Origin: Loktanella sp. PT4BL | Lineage (GTDB): Bacteria; Pseudomonadota; Alphaproteobacteria; Rhodobacterales; Rhodobacteraceae | Assembly: GCF_003201935.1 (NCBI RefSeq) | Contig: NZ_QJJL01000008.1 | Span: 1 to 64,000, forward strand | Direction: 5' to 3' | Length of the DNA: 64,000 nt | Shown: positions 1 through 7,720 of the stretch, one piece after another | How the letters are laid out: every line of letters begins with the position of its first letter | Numbering within the stretch: position 1 is the first letter of the stretch | Notes under the pieces: generated by a model | Database searches by the model: none | Seen by the model: only the letters and a program-made list of their open reading frames with translations | Told to the model about the DNA's origin: nothing | Made by a program: the position numbers and the translations under genes

Positions 1-61
1 CCACGAGTTCGCGGAACCTGGCTTCCGTAACCACATTTGGTGCTTCGATGTCCCAGTTCAT
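1..61 (-). CDS. Possible 5' end of a gene running off the left edge
   Basis: On the minus strand an ATG at 59-61 opens a frame that stays open to the window edge and reads MNWDIEAPNVVTEARF. Only about 20 codons are visible, so no family can be assigned. It would be transcribed divergently from the exported protein at 230-523, with the TATAC palindrome between them. No convincing ribosome binding site is seen, so this may not be a real gene. Confidence 0.25.
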   Translation of the reverse strand, partial: MNWDIEAPNVVTEARFRELV

Positions 62-125
62 GGCCCGGCTCACGCTTTCTCCAATGGCGCGACCCCAGGC
101 ATTCCCACTTGAAGCCCAGAGTTAC

Positions 126-139
126 GATAGTATACTATC
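126..139. promoter_or_regulatory. Perfect palindrome GATAGTATACTATC, likely operator
   Basis: This 14-bp perfect inverted repeat lies upstream of the exported protein at 230-523. A near-identical 16-bp version (one mismatched pair) lies at 10271-10286, upstream of another exported orphan. Two copies in front of two genes of similar character suggest a shared regulator, possibly a backbone regulator of the mobile element. The binding protein is unknown. Confidence 0.5.
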
Positions 140-229
140 AACCGCAAGATGTAATATCGTGCTTTAGCTGTAGTTTGGTCACGCAAACACTAGTCACGGC
201 CAGTGTCTGCGATCAAGGAGATAACAGGT

Positions 230-523
230 TTGAGAAACCCAAGGTTGACAGGCCTGCTCCCATTGCAAGCTATGGTCCTTCTGATCTGCGTTCCCGGGCC
301 GGTTTTGGCGGAATCCTGCTTCGCCCCGGCCCGTCCTTTCCTGCCAAGCGATTCGCAGGCCGCGCGGGACTATGTGGATATCATCCGCGGCGACTTCGAA
401 GATTACATTCAGGATATCCAGAGCTACTTCCGTTGCCTCGACGGTGAACGGGCCCGTGCCTTCGAGGAAGCGAGGGAGGTCAGTGAGGACTACGGCCGAT
501 TTCTGCAATTGGTAGGGGATTGA
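230..523 (+). CDS. Small exported protein of unknown function
   Basis: This encodes about 97 residues. I chose a TTG start at 230 because AAGGAG (215-220) lies nine bases upstream; the frame also allows a GTG at 203. The N-terminus is a signal peptide (hydrophobic LLPLQAMVLLICV, cleavage after VLA). The mature part has two Cys (in ESCFAP and YFRCLD), an acidic helical middle (DYVDIIRGDFEDYIQDIQ) and no domain I recognise. The two Cys could form a periplasmic disulfide. It is preceded by the GATAGTATACTATC palindrome also found upstream of 9538-10233, so the two may be co-regulated and may be element backbone. Function is not assigned. Confidence 0.65.
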   Translation: MRNPRLTGLLPLQAMVLLICVPGPVLAESCFAPARPFLPSDSQAARDYVDIIRGDFEDYIQDIQSYFRCLDGERARAFEEAREVSEDYGRFLQLVGD

Positions 524-587
524 TGGCCAACCTCGGGAGCATCAGACTTGCAGCCCATGGAAACCAGACGCCGATAACACCCTCAAA

Positions 588-604
588 TATCTACTTTTTA
601 GATA
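588..604. promoter_or_regulatory. Inverted repeat TATCTA-N5-TAGATA upstream of the XRE gene
   Basis: Six-base perfect arms separated by CTTTT lie about 45 bases upstream of the XRE regulator start at 648. A dyad there is a natural candidate for an autoregulatory operator, but this rests on position and symmetry only. Confidence 0.3.
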
Positions 605-647
605 ACAGATTTCATCCGCTAGCGACGTCACAAAAGGTATGTGACGC

Positions 648-905
648 GTGGCGAAAACAATCAGAAGCAAGGGACAAGTGGCACTCTGTCAGGCGTTGGT
701 TGACGCCCGTGTCAAAGCGGGCCTTGGTCAGAAAGACCTGGCAGACAGGCTCAGATGCCACCAGTCCCTTATTGCCCGCCTTGAGAGCGGCCAGCGCCGG
801 GTCGACGTTGTCGAGCTGGTCGTCCTGGCGCGCGCCATCGGCTTTGACCCGTTCGAGGTTCTGGCGATCGTTGAAGCCGCCACGGAGCCCGACCACAGGA
901 TTTGA
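648..905 (+). CDS. XRE-family helix-turn-helix regulator
   Basis: An 85-residue single-domain protein that is almost entirely an HTH_3/XRE DNA-binding domain. The helix-turn-helix reads GLGQKDLADRLRCHQSLIARLESGQRRVDVVELVVLA (residues 25-60), with the typical Q at the start of helix 2 and the E-x-G-x-R turn. The start is GTG with a weak AAGG upstream. There is no sensor domain, so it probably acts as a small repressor, perhaps of itself through the dyad at 588-604 or of nearby element genes. Toxin-antitoxin partnership is possible, but no toxin-like neighbour is evident. Confidence 0.8.
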   Translation: MAKTIRSKGQVALCQALVDARVKAGLGQKDLADRLRCHQSLIARLESGQRRVDVVELVVLARAIGFDPFEVLAIVEAATEPDHRI

Positions 906-1074
906 AGCCAATGAATTGTTGAGAACACGGGAACCCATTTTCTCGGTCTGATGATCAGTCCCTCATCGAGGACCAGGTAGCCAAAATCAACGAAGTCCGG
1001 CGCGCGGTCGTAGTGAACGCTCTGCAACCCCACGCCGCAATTTGCAGCGCCACAGTGCAGGAAGTTAGTAAACA

Positions 1075-1302
1075 GTGAACGATGATAGGGGTGAGGGCGT
1101 CGCGATCGCAAATTTGATCGGGAAGGACGAGCATAGTGTTGTTGGCTGGGTATATCGTTGGAATACGGGCGCGTTGGCGGTGATGTGGGATGTCAACGGC
1201 CCGCGGCGCGTCTCAAGCGTTCAGCCAGACCTCGGTGATGCGGAGAAGCGTGAAATTGACTTCGATGGCTTGAAGAGAATTCGGCTTCGCGGCAGCGGGT
1301 AG
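1075..1302 (+). CDS. Small conserved-looking protein of unknown function
   Basis: A 75-residue frame with a GTG start and AGGAAG twelve bases upstream. It is polar and charged, with no signal peptide or membrane segment, and has a short Trp-containing beta-like stretch (VVGWVYRWNTGALAVMW). I do not recognise a domain. It lies between the XRE gene and the ArsR-rhodanese gene with 170- and 136-base gaps in which I see nothing else. It is supported only by coding length and a plausible start. Confidence 0.45.
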   Translation: MNDDRGEGVAIANLIGKDEHSVVGWVYRWNTGALAVMWDVNGPRRVSSVQPDLGDAEKREIDFDGLKRIRLRGSG

Positions 1303-1438
1303 GGTTAGCCACAGCGATGTCGAAGCGGACATTGAAACCGTCTGCGGCGAATGGCTCGAAAGAGCCCAAACTTCACAATGCTGCGCTCTGTTCAAAGGTC
1401 CGCTAGCAAGAATGCGCACTAACAAACGCCTTACCGCT

Positions 1439-2104
1439 TCAGGTCACGCCAATTTGGACGTCCCGACCTTCGGCTCTCCATTCGGGCAATCCCCCTTCTA
1501 GGTGATGCGCTTGAAAACCTTGTTTGCGCAGGGCTGCGACCGCCTGATGTGCGTAGATGCAGTAGGGGCCGCGGCAATAGGCGACGATGTCAACATCTGT
1601 CGCAAGAGCGGGGAGTAGCTGGTCCAGATCTGATAGCGTTGTGTTGAGAGCGTTGGGAATATGGGCTGCAGCGTATTCGTCGGCAGGCCGCACGTCGAGC
1701 ACGATGACCGACCCTTCGGCAAGGCGCTCGGCAAGCTCTGCGCGACTGACGGGTACTGGGGCATCTTCCCCGTTCCAAAGGTCGCGCAAAATCCGGTCGA
1801 CTTGCGCCAAGTTACGCTCGGCGACGACACGCAGCAGGTCCATCAGCTCAAGTGTTTTCGCATCAGTCAGCCGATAGATCATGGCTTTTCCGTCGCGGCG
1901 GCTGGTGACCAACGCTGCGCGACGTAGTTGCTGCAAATGCTGTGAGCAGTTCGCGATAGTGAGCTCTGTTTTTTCTGCAAGCGCCTCTACGCCACTTTCC
2001 TGCTGTGCGAGTTGTTCGAGGAGCATAAGCCGCGCCGGTGCAGAAAGAGCGCGTGCGACGAGCACATATTCTTCAAGGAGGGCCATTTTTGCGCTGGTTG
2101 ACAT
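1439..2104 (-). CDS. ArsR-family repressor fused to a rhodanese domain
   Basis: This 221-residue cytoplasmic regulator has two domains. Residues 1-115 are a winged-helix ArsR/SmtB domain with the recognition helix ELTIANCSQHLQQL carrying Cys53. Residues 120-220 are a rhodanese domain with Cys177 in the active loop CRGPYC. ArsR-rhodanese proteins are thought to sense reactive sulfur species or thiophilic metals through such cysteines. The ATG at 2102-2104 is the first residue of the conserved part; a longer upstream reading of the frame has no family support. It is divergent from the sterol-desaturase-family gene, with a dyad between them, suggesting it represses both itself and that gene. Confidence 0.85.
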   Translation of the reverse strand: MSTSAKMALLEEYVLVARALSAPARLMLLEQLAQQESGVEALAEKTELTIANCSQHLQQLRRAALVTSRRDGKAMIYRLTDAKTLELMDLLRVVAERNLAQVDRILRDLWNGEDAPVPVSRAELAERLAEGSVIVLDVRPADEYAAAHIPNALNTTLSDLDQLLPALATDVDIVAYCRGPYCIYAHQAVAALRKQGFQAHHLEGGLPEWRAEGRDVQIGVT

Positions 2105-2122
2105 CTGATCATCCGTAAATCT

Positions 2123-2148
2123 ATTATTCAAGTGATTGATTGAATGAT
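2123..2148. promoter_or_regulatory. Probable ArsR operator between divergent genes
   Basis: ATTATTCAA (2123-2131) and TTGAATGAT (2140-2148) form an inverted repeat with an 8-bp centre and one mismatch. AT-rich dyads of this shape are typical ArsR/BigR operators. It sits 18 bases from the ArsR-rhodanese start and upstream of the preferred desaturase start at 2192. Confidence 0.6.
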
Positions 2149-2191
2149 AGCGATTCCAGCGCGGCTGACAACACTGAAGGCGAGCAAGGCC

Positions 2192-3061
2192 ATGATCGAG
2201 GCAATTCTGAATGCAGAACCGACCCTGCGCCTTGCTGCCTTCCTTGGCATTCTGGTCATCATGGCGCTTTGGGAAGTCGCAGCACCACGCAGACGACGTG
2301 ACATCCCGAGGGTCACACGTTGGACCAACAACATTGCCCTCGTTGTCCTTGATACCGCGATCCTGCGGTTGACCTTTCCCATTCTTGCGGTCGGTCTTGC
2401 CGTGATGGCCGAAGAACAAGGCTGGGGTCTTTTCAATATCGTTGATGTCCCAATCTGGGTGTCCATCGTCGCCTCAATGCTGCTACTCGATCTTGCGATC
2501 TACCTGCAGCACGTGATGTTCCACGCGGTGCCGGGGCTCTGGCGACTGCACCGCATGCACCACGCCGATCTCGACTTCGACGCGACGACTGGACTGCGGT
2601 TTCATCCAATCGAAATTCTGATTTCCATGGGGGTCAAACTGGCCGTGGTCGCGGCCCTTGGCCCACCCGCCGTTGCCGTCTTGTTGTTTGAGGTGCTGCT
2701 GAACGCCACAGCGCTCTTCAATCACGCGAACATTAACTTGCCGCGCCGTCTGGACCGCGTTCTTCGGCTGGTGGTCGTCACCCCTGACATGCACCGCGTC
2801 CATCATTCCGTCGATCCGCGCGAAACCAATTCCAACTACGGGTTCAACCTGCCGTGGTGGGACCGATTGCTCGGCACATATGTCGCCCAGCCCGCGAAAG
2901 GCCATGAAGGCATGCAGATCGGAATTGAACAGTTCCGCACACGTCGTGACCTGTGGCTTGATCGAATGTTGATACAGCCACTGCGCGGCCCCGCGTCGGG
3001 CCATGCGCTTGATGTGCCGTTAGTCTCACAGGCCGCGACCACATCCGATAAGGATCATTGA
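2192..3061 (+). CDS. Sterol desaturase / fatty acid hydroxylase family membrane protein
   Basis: This integral membrane di-iron oxygenase family protein has about 289 residues. The diagnostic histidine clusters are present: HVMFH (HxxxH), HRMHH (HxxHH), the intermediate FNHAN region and HRVHH (HxxHH) further on. Several membrane segments precede and interleave them. I prefer the ATG at 2192 (MIEAILNAEP), because the earlier ATG at 2144 lies inside the ArsR dyad. Its substrate is unknown; members hydroxylate or desaturate sterols, carotenoids or fatty acids. The divergent ArsR-rhodanese gene suggests induction by reactive sulfur or metal, and so possibly a lipid-modification response. Confidence 0.8.
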   Translation: MIEAILNAEPTLRLAAFLGILVIMALWEVAAPRRRRDIPRVTRWTNNIALVVLDTAILRLTFPILAVGLAVMAEEQGWGLFNIVDVPIWVSIVASMLLLDLAIYLQHVMFHAVPGLWRLHRMHHADLDFDATTGLRFHPIEILISMGVKLAVVAALGPPAVAVLLFEVLLNATALFNHANINLPRRLDRVLRLVVVTPDMHRVHHSVDPRETNSNYGFNLPWWDRLLGTYVAQPAKGHEGMQIGIEQFRTRRDLWLDRMLIQPLRGPASGHALDVPLVSQAATTSDKDH

Positions 3062-3080
3062 AGCTGGGAAGCCGGAGCGC

Positions 3081-3497
3081 TCAGTGTTCCCGATCACACA
3101 GACCATGGTCGGACAAGGACGCCAGAACGTAGCAATCTTCGGATACACCGCTGCCGTCACAGCCCTTCGATATCCGAACCAGTTCCTTTTCCAAGGCTTT
3201 CAGTTGTTTGATCTTTGCACGCACGCTCACCAACTGCGATGTCGCAATACTGTTCGCTGCCTCGCACGAGCGGTCCGGATGATCCTGCAATTCAATCAAC
3301 GATAAGATTGCTTCGATAGAAAAGCCCAGATCACGGGCGTGGCGGATGAAGCTCAACCGCTCTAATCCATCCTTGTCGTATCGCCTTTGGTTACCTGCCG
3401 TGCGTTCAGCCTCAGCTAGTAGCCCCATTTCCTCATAATAGCGGATGGTCGGGACTTTGACCTTTGTTCGCTTGGAAAGCTCACCGATGGAAAACAT
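3081..3497 (-). CDS. MerR-family metal regulator, ZntR/CadR/PbrR-like (module A)
   Basis: A 138-residue MerR regulator with an N-terminal winged HTH (FSIGELSKRTKVKVPTIRYYEEMGLL), a dimerisation helix and a Cys-containing C-terminus. Cys78 (in DRSCEA) matches the helix cysteine of ZntR, CadR and PbrR that CueR lacks, and Cys113, Cys122 and Cys134 could complete a divalent-metal site. The start is the ATG at 3495-3497; the upstream extension of the frame covers the operator. It is divergent from the transglutaminase gene, with the MerR-type promoter 12 bases upstream of its own start, and is likely autoregulatory. The metal (Zn, Cd, Pb or other) is inferred, not known. Confidence 0.9.
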   Translation of the reverse strand: MFSIGELSKRTKVKVPTIRYYEEMGLLAEAERTAGNQRRYDKDGLERLSFIRHARDLGFSIEAILSLIELQDHPDRSCEAANSIATSQLVSVRAKIKQLKALEKELVRISKGCDGSGVSEDCYVLASLSDHGLCDREH

Positions 3498-3508
3498 GAA
3501 AAAACCTC

Positions 3509-3539
3509 TTGAACCTCTAGTCACTAGAGATCGTATATG
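3509..3539 (+). promoter_or_regulatory. MerR-type promoter/operator of module A
   Basis: -35 TTGAAC (3509-3514), a 19-bp spacer and -10 TATATG (3534-3539). The spacer holds a perfect dyad CTCTAGT-C-ACTAGAG (3515-3529). An over-long 19-bp spacer with a central dyad is the hallmark of MerR-activated promoters. It drives the transglutaminase-CDF-methyltransferase operon starting at 3568. Confidence 0.9.
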
Positions 3540-3567
3540 ACTTGGGACACAGACAAAAGGCTTTCCC

Positions 3568-4338
3568 ATGTCCCACGATTATCTCTCCGAAACGCCACTT
3601 TTGGACTATCGCGTACCCGCAATTCAAGAGCTGATCGCACAGCGCGGCTGGACGCGATTATCATACGAAGATCGCATTGGTGCTGCCTATGAATTCGTGC
3701 GGAATGACATCCTCTTTGGCTACAACGCCGATGACGCACTACCTGCCTCTTGTGTGCTGGCAGATGGCTATGGGCAGTGCAATACCAAGGGGACCCTACT
3801 CATGGCACTCCTACGTGCCCTAGAGATACCTTGCCGGTTTCACGGATTCACAATCGACAAGGGATTACAGCGGGGAGTGGTGCCAGAACTGATCTATCCG
3901 CTTGTACCACGCAGCATCATCCATTCTTGGATCGAGGTGCAGCAGGACGGCACTTGGTTGGACCTCGAAGGCTTCATTTTGGACCAAGGGGTTCTTACGG
4001 CTCTTCAGGCGGCGTTTCCCGAACGCGACACACTTTGCGCCTATGGGGCCGGAACGGATTGCCTGCAGAAGCCTGATGTCGCATGGGCTGGCCAAAGCAC
4101 CTACATCCAGAAAACCGGGATCAATCGCGATTTTGGCGTTTTTGATAACCCCGACGCATTCTATGCCACTCACCGTCAACTCACCGGACTACGCGGCCTA
4201 ATCTATCGGCACATCATACGACATTGGATGAACCGGCGGGTCGGACAAATGCGCGAAGGCGTCATTCCTGTAATTCCTGGAGGGGAGACACACCTTGTTC
4301 CGGGGATAGCGCACCCTCACACGAAGGAGGCTGTATAA
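3568..4338 (+). CDS. Transglutaminase-like cysteine peptidase-fold protein (module A)
   Basis: A 256-residue protein with a transglutaminase-core fold. Candidate triad: Cys71 in DGYGQCNTKG, His119 in IIHSWIEV and Asp132 in LDLEG. No signal peptide is seen, so it is probably cytoplasmic. The family includes peptidases, amidases and cross-linking enzymes; the substrate here is unknown. It is the first gene of a MerR-controlled operon and overlaps the next start by one base (TAATG), so translation is likely coupled. A homologue similar along the whole length lies at 12485-13240 in module B, also directly behind a MerR-type promoter, so this enzyme appears to be a core part of the metal response. 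Confidence 0.85.
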   Translation: MSHDYLSETPLLDYRVPAIQELIAQRGWTRLSYEDRIGAAYEFVRNDILFGYNADDALPASCVLADGYGQCNTKGTLLMALLRALEIPCRFHGFTIDKGLQRGVVPELIYPLVPRSIIHSWIEVQQDGTWLDLEGFILDQGVLTALQAAFPERDTLCAYGAGTDCLQKPDVAWAGQSTYIQKTGINRDFGVFDNPDAFYATHRQLTGLRGLIYRHIIRHWMNRRVGQMREGVIPVIPGGETHLVPGIAHPHTKEAV

Positions 4339-4976
4339 TGTCGGGTTGTTGCGGACATGACGCCAAATTTGACGGCGTTTCAGACGACTACAAACGACGG
4401 CTTTGGATCGTCATTGCGCTCAACGCGACGATGTTCGTGGTCGAGATGACGGCGGGCCACTTGGCCAAATCACAAGCCTTGCAAGCCGATGCCCTCGATT
4501 TTGCAGGCGACGCGCTGACCTATGGCATTTCGCTTGCGGTGATTGGGGCCTCGATAACCGCGCGGACGAATGCCGCGCTGTTTAAGGGCCTCAGCCTCCT
4601 CTTGATGGGTCTCTGGGTTTTCGGATCGACCGTCTATCGCGTGTTCTATGTCGGCGTTCCCACAGCAGAAATTATGGGTGTTGTCGGCTTCCTCGCCCTG
4701 CTGACAAACTTGGCCAGTGTGTTTCTTTTGGTCCGCTACAAGGATGGCGATGCAAACGTGCGGTCGGTTTGGCTGTGTTCACGCAATGACGCTATCGGCA
4801 ACGTGGCGGTGATGTTCGCCGCACTAGGTGTCTGGGGCACTGCCAGCGGTTGGCCCGATTTGATCGTTGCGGCGATTATGGCTGGGCTGTTCCTGTCATC
4901 TGCGTTCCAGATTGTCAGACAGGCACTCGCAGAAAAGAGAGAGATGATGAACCACGAACACGCGGACGCGGGATAA
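4338..4976 (+). CDS. Short atypical CDF-like cation transporter (module A)
   Basis: A 212-residue inner-membrane protein of the cation diffusion facilitator fold with about six membrane helices. The N-terminus carries CCGHD. The TM2 metal site is DxxxD (Asp54, Asp58), but the TM5 position reads RNDAIGN, so the usual HxxxD is replaced by a DxxxN-like pattern. The cytoplasmic C-terminal domain of classical CDFs is missing; the tail ends with HEH. The ATG overlaps the upstream stop. The protein at 13336-13965 has the same unusual pattern, so the two define a subfamily. Divalent-metal efflux is the likely role, but the altered site leaves substrate and direction open. Confidence 0.75.
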   Translation: MSGCCGHDAKFDGVSDDYKRRLWIVIALNATMFVVEMTAGHLAKSQALQADALDFAGDALTYGISLAVIGASITARTNAALFKGLSLLLMGLWVFGSTVYRVFYVGVPTAEIMGVVGFLALLTNLASVFLLVRYKDGDANVRSVWLCSRNDAIGNVAVMFAALGVWGTASGWPDLIVAAIMAGLFLSSAFQIVRQALAEKREMMNHEHADAG

Positions 4977-5524
4977 TGCAGGTATTGTTGGTTATCTTAG
5001 GGCTGAGCATCGCAGGCGCGGCACTGGCGGCATTCATTTGGTCGATCGCCTATCCAACTCGGCGCATTTGGCCACCAAACCGCTACACTGCGGTCACGCC
5101 TATTCTGGTCTGGGTTCCAACCTTTGCGCTGTTCGGTAGTTTGTTTGTTCTTGGTATCTGGGGCTGGGGCTCTTTGGACTTGCCTAATTGGCTGCGCTTT
5201 GGAGTCGGGATACCGTTCATCTTAGCGGGCAACATTGTTGTTTGGTCAGAGGTTTCACACTTTGGCGTGCCCCAAACCGGAGGGGCTATAGGTTCACTGC
5301 GCACCGCAGGCATGTATCGATACTCGCGCAACCCTCAATACATGGCCGATATCGCCATTGTCAGCGGCTGGATGGTCCTTTCAGCGGCACCTTGGACTCT
5401 CGTAGTTGCTATCGCTGCTATCGTCGTTCTTGTTGCAGCCCCATTCGCAGAAGAACCATGGCTTGAGGAACAATACGGCCAAGCGTTCGATGCGTACCGC
5501 GCCCGTGTTAGGCGGTTCTTGTAA
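4976..5524 (+). CDS. Isoprenylcysteine carboxyl methyltransferase / PEMT-like membrane protein (module A)
   Basis: A 182-residue membrane protein with four to five hydrophobic segments and the SAM-binding signature of the ICMT/phospholipid methyltransferase group: YRYSRNPQYMADI in the middle and EEPWLEEQYG...Y...VRRFL at the C-terminus. Bacterial members methylate lipids or unknown small substrates, and prenylated proteins are not expected here. Its ATG overlaps the CDF stop (TAATG), so it is the third translationally coupled gene of module A. A homologue ends module B at 11024-11581. The association with metal-regulated transglutaminase and CDF genes suggests envelope lipid modification, which is inference. 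Confidence 0.8.
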   Translation: MQVLLVILGLSIAGAALAAFIWSIAYPTRRIWPPNRYTAVTPILVWVPTFALFGSLFVLGIWGWGSLDLPNWLRFGVGIPFILAGNIVVWSEVSHFGVPQTGGAIGSLRTAGMYRYSRNPQYMADIAIVSGWMVLSAAPWTLVVAIAAIVVLVAAPFAEEPWLEEQYGQAFDAYRARVRRFL

Positions 5525-5631
5525 GTTCTTCCGCGCATGCAAGGCTGGGGTCGAAAAAGAGGGGCATCAATCGAGGTAGTTTAGGCATGCGTCAAAAAGG
5601 AGGGTTTTAAATAAATAAATCCTAGCAAAAA

Positions 5632-6969
5632 TTACCGACCAGTTTCCCGTTGTGACATCCTTGGCCAATGCGGATGATAGTCGTCTATGACAATAGGGTG
5701 ACTGTGGGTTCGTCCATCCTGCACATGCGGGTGACCACTTGGGAGATCTGCATGTGAGTGGCGCAATGACCCGCTATCCTTCTTTGGCCATAAGGCAACT
5801 CCACTGATCAATCCAACTCCCGCGAGCAATGCCAGGATTGCAAAGGCCATCGCGGGACCGGCAGCTGTGATCAGCCAGCCTGCAAGGGGATACGTGATCA
5901 GCCAGCAAGCATGTGACAAGGCGAACTGTGCGGCATAGACGGCAGGCCGATCCTCGGCATGGGCTGATCGCTTGAGCAATCGACCCGATGGGGTCAGCAC
6001 AACAGAATAACCGATTCCGATAATGAACCACCCTGCAAGAAGCGGGACCCATTGAACCTGATATACCAGTGACATGAGGGACAGGCCCAGTAGCGCTGCA
6101 ACCAGCACTGTCGCACCGACGATCATTACGGGGCGGTCGGGACGGTGATCTAACAATCGGGGCAACAGGAGTGCTGCCAGCATTGACCCACCGCCAAAGG
6201 CCCCCAGTGCTATTGCAACATGCGTTTCACCTAGGTCTAAATCTGAGCGGACCAGAACCACTGTATTCACCAGCACCATCGCGCCCGCCGCCGCTGCGGC
6301 AAGGTTGAGCGACAAAAGCCCCCGTAGGCGCGGTGTGGCGAGGTAAATCCGCATGCCCCGAGTAGTACGATCATAGATGCCGCGTGTAGCCGCAGGCTGC
6401 GGACTGGGCAGCAGAACAGACACCACAAGTAAGGCCGAGCCCACGAACCCGATCACTGTGCCAAAAAAAAGTGCCTGATAACTGACCAAGGTCAGTAGGA
6501 TCGCAGCCAGCATCGGGCTGATGATGTTCTCAAGGTCGTAGGCCAGCCGCGACAGTGACAAGGCGCGGGTGTAACGCTCTTCTTCGGGCAGGATGTCCGG
6601 GATCGTGGCTTGAAACGTGGGCGTGAACGCGGCGGAGGCGGATTGCAGCACGAAGATCAGGATGTAGACCTGCCAAACCTCAGACACGAAAGGTAGGCAA
6701 AGTGCTACTGCTGCACGGATGAGATCAAGGCTGACCAGCATCTTTCGTCGCGGCCAGCGGTTGGCAAAGGCCCCCGCTATCGGCGCGATCCCCACATAGG
6801 CCACCATCTTGATCGTAAAAATAGCGCCCAGAATAAGACCCGCTCTTTCGCCAGACAGATCATAGGCCAACAGGCCGAGTGCGATGGTCGCAAGACCGGT
6901 GCCAAGCAGCGCGACGATCTGAGCCAGAAATAAATGGCGATACGTGCGGTCGGCGAGAACAGAGAGCAT
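5632..6969 (-). CDS. MFS efflux transporter with His-rich C-terminus (Ni/Co type)
   Basis: A 445-residue major facilitator protein with twelve predicted membrane helices and the loop 2-3 type motif ANRWPRRK. After the last helix comes a cytoplasmic tail rich in histidine (HSHADLPSGHPH and HSHPIVIDDYHPHW), typical of nickel/cobalt exporters such as the NreB-like group. It lies nine bases downstream of a DmeR-like repressor, in the same orientation and probably the same transcript. Across the operator are a His-rich exported protein and a HupE-like permease. Nickel or cobalt efflux is therefore the best call; specificity is inferred from context and the His tail. Confidence 0.8.
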   Translation of the reverse strand: MLSVLADRTYRHLFLAQIVALLGTGLATIALGLLAYDLSGERAGLILGAIFTIKMVAYVGIAPIAGAFANRWPRRKMLVSLDLIRAAVALCLPFVSEVWQVYILIFVLQSASAAFTPTFQATIPDILPEEERYTRALSLSRLAYDLENIISPMLAAILLTLVSYQALFFGTVIGFVGSALLVVSVLLPSPQPAATRGIYDRTTRGMRIYLATPRLRGLLSLNLAAAAAGAMVLVNTVVLVRSDLDLGETHVAIALGAFGGGSMLAALLLPRLLDHRPDRPVMIVGATVLVAALLGLSLMSLVYQVQWVPLLAGWFIIGIGYSVVLTPSGRLLKRSAHAEDRPAVYAAQFALSHACWLITYPLAGWLITAAGPAMAFAILALLAGVGLISGVALWPKKDSGSLRHSHADLPSGHPHVQDGRTHSHPIVIDDYHPHWPRMSQRETGR

Positions 6970-6978
6970 ATTGATCCC

Positions 6979-7251
6979 TCAAAGGTATTTGGTAATGGCC
7001 TTAAAATCCGCCACGGTGGACGCGTTACCCGTTCCTGTAACTGCCTCGTCAAGACAATGATCTATGTGGTCTTGGATCAAGGTGCGTTTGGCTTGCAGAA
7101 TGGCTTTCTCAACAGCGTGGAGTTGTTGAGCGATATCAGTGCAGGGTCTATTGCCTTCGATCATTGCGATGACGCTCTGAAGGTGGCCATTGGCACGTTT
7201 CAGCCGCTTTACGATATCAGGGTGGGTTGCATGAATGTGGTGTTCTGTCAT
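6979..7251 (-). CDS. dmeR: DmeR/RcnR-like metal-sensing repressor (CsoR family)
   Basis: A 90-residue all-helical CsoR/RcnR-family repressor. The family metal ligands appear as Cys37, His62 and Cys66 with neighbouring His65, plus an N-terminal His-rich arm (TEHHIHATH) of the kind that contributes ligands in nickel/cobalt sensors. The core VKRLKRANGHLQSVIAMIEG followed by CTDIAQQLHAVEKAI closely resembles DmeR of rhizobia, which senses Ni and Co. It precedes the MFS pump in a shared transcript and is divergent from the His-rich exported protein, with a C-tract/G-tract operator between. Binding of Ni or Co should relieve repression in both directions. Confidence 0.85.
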   Translation of the reverse strand: MTEHHIHATHPDIVKRLKRANGHLQSVIAMIEGNRPCTDIAQQLHAVEKAILQAKRTLIQDHIDHCLDEAVTGTGNASTVADFKAITKYL

Positions 7252-7261
7252 AAGAAATTCG

Positions 7262-7279
7262 TAACCCCCCTAGGGGGAT
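7262..7279. promoter_or_regulatory. RcnR/DmeR-type operator, CCCCCTAGGGGG
   Basis: A perfect CCCCCTAGGGGG core (7266-7277) in an AT-rich frame matches the C/G-tract dyads bound by CsoR/RcnR/FrmR-type tetramers. It sits 10-30 bases upstream of the DmeR-like gene and about 40 bases upstream of the divergent gene at 7316, so it can control both. Confidence 0.85.
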
Positions 7280-7315
7280 ATGACAAGTGGGCATAGATCC
7301 ATAGAAATAGGCGCA

Positions 7316-7666
7316 ATGACACAGCGAATTGGACCGATATTTAGACTTATGCTAACCGTCATTCTGACGGTCGGACTGGTGCTGTCGTCCACCGCGCGTA
7401 TTGCGTCCCATAATCCCGTCAGTCCCGTTGAAATGGCTTCTAAACAGCATTCAGAGACAGAAACGCACGGTCATGCTCACGATAAGGATGTGCAGGCACA
7501 TCACGGGCATGCGCACGATGTGTTGGACCACGATCATTCTTCTGCCCTCCTGCCGCCGCGCAGAAGCGTCGCTGTTTTCGTGCCAACGCGTTCTGATTGG
7601 GTGACAGCCCACAGCAGTTTACCGGGACGCGGCGAATTTGATCTGGATCGACCTCCGCGAGGGTAG
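7316..7666 (+). CDS. His-rich exported metal-binding protein
   Basis: A 116-residue protein with an N-terminal signal peptide or anchor (MTQRIGPIFRLMLTVILTVGLVLSS, quoted in part) and a mature region rich in His and Asp: HGHAHDKDV, HHGHAHDVLDHDH. I recognise no enzymatic domain. It probably binds nickel or cobalt in the periplasm, buffering it or handing it to the HupE-like permease encoded next. The ATG at 7316 is chosen over an earlier frame start because the extension would run into the DmeR operator. It is the first gene of the right-hand arm of the Ni/Co module. Confidence 0.7.
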   Translation: MTQRIGPIFRLMLTVILTVGLVLSSTARIASHNPVSPVEMASKQHSETETHGHAHDKDVQAHHGHAHDVLDHDHSSALLPPRRSVAVFVPTRSDWVTAHSSLPGRGEFDLDRPPRG

Positions 7667-7720
7667 CAATGCGCCTTTGAGCGCTTTCCCCTCACACTTC
7701 AACAAAGCGGAAATTTGAAA

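Noticed and set aside
37-447. 136-codon plus-strand frame at the left edge
   Set aside because: It overlaps the exported protein at 230-523 in another frame, has no family character and crosses the palindrome.
2105-2419. N-terminal extension of the ArsR-rhodanese frame
   Set aside because: The extra 105 codons are low-complexity, cover the operator and the desaturase start, and do not belong to the ArsR fold.
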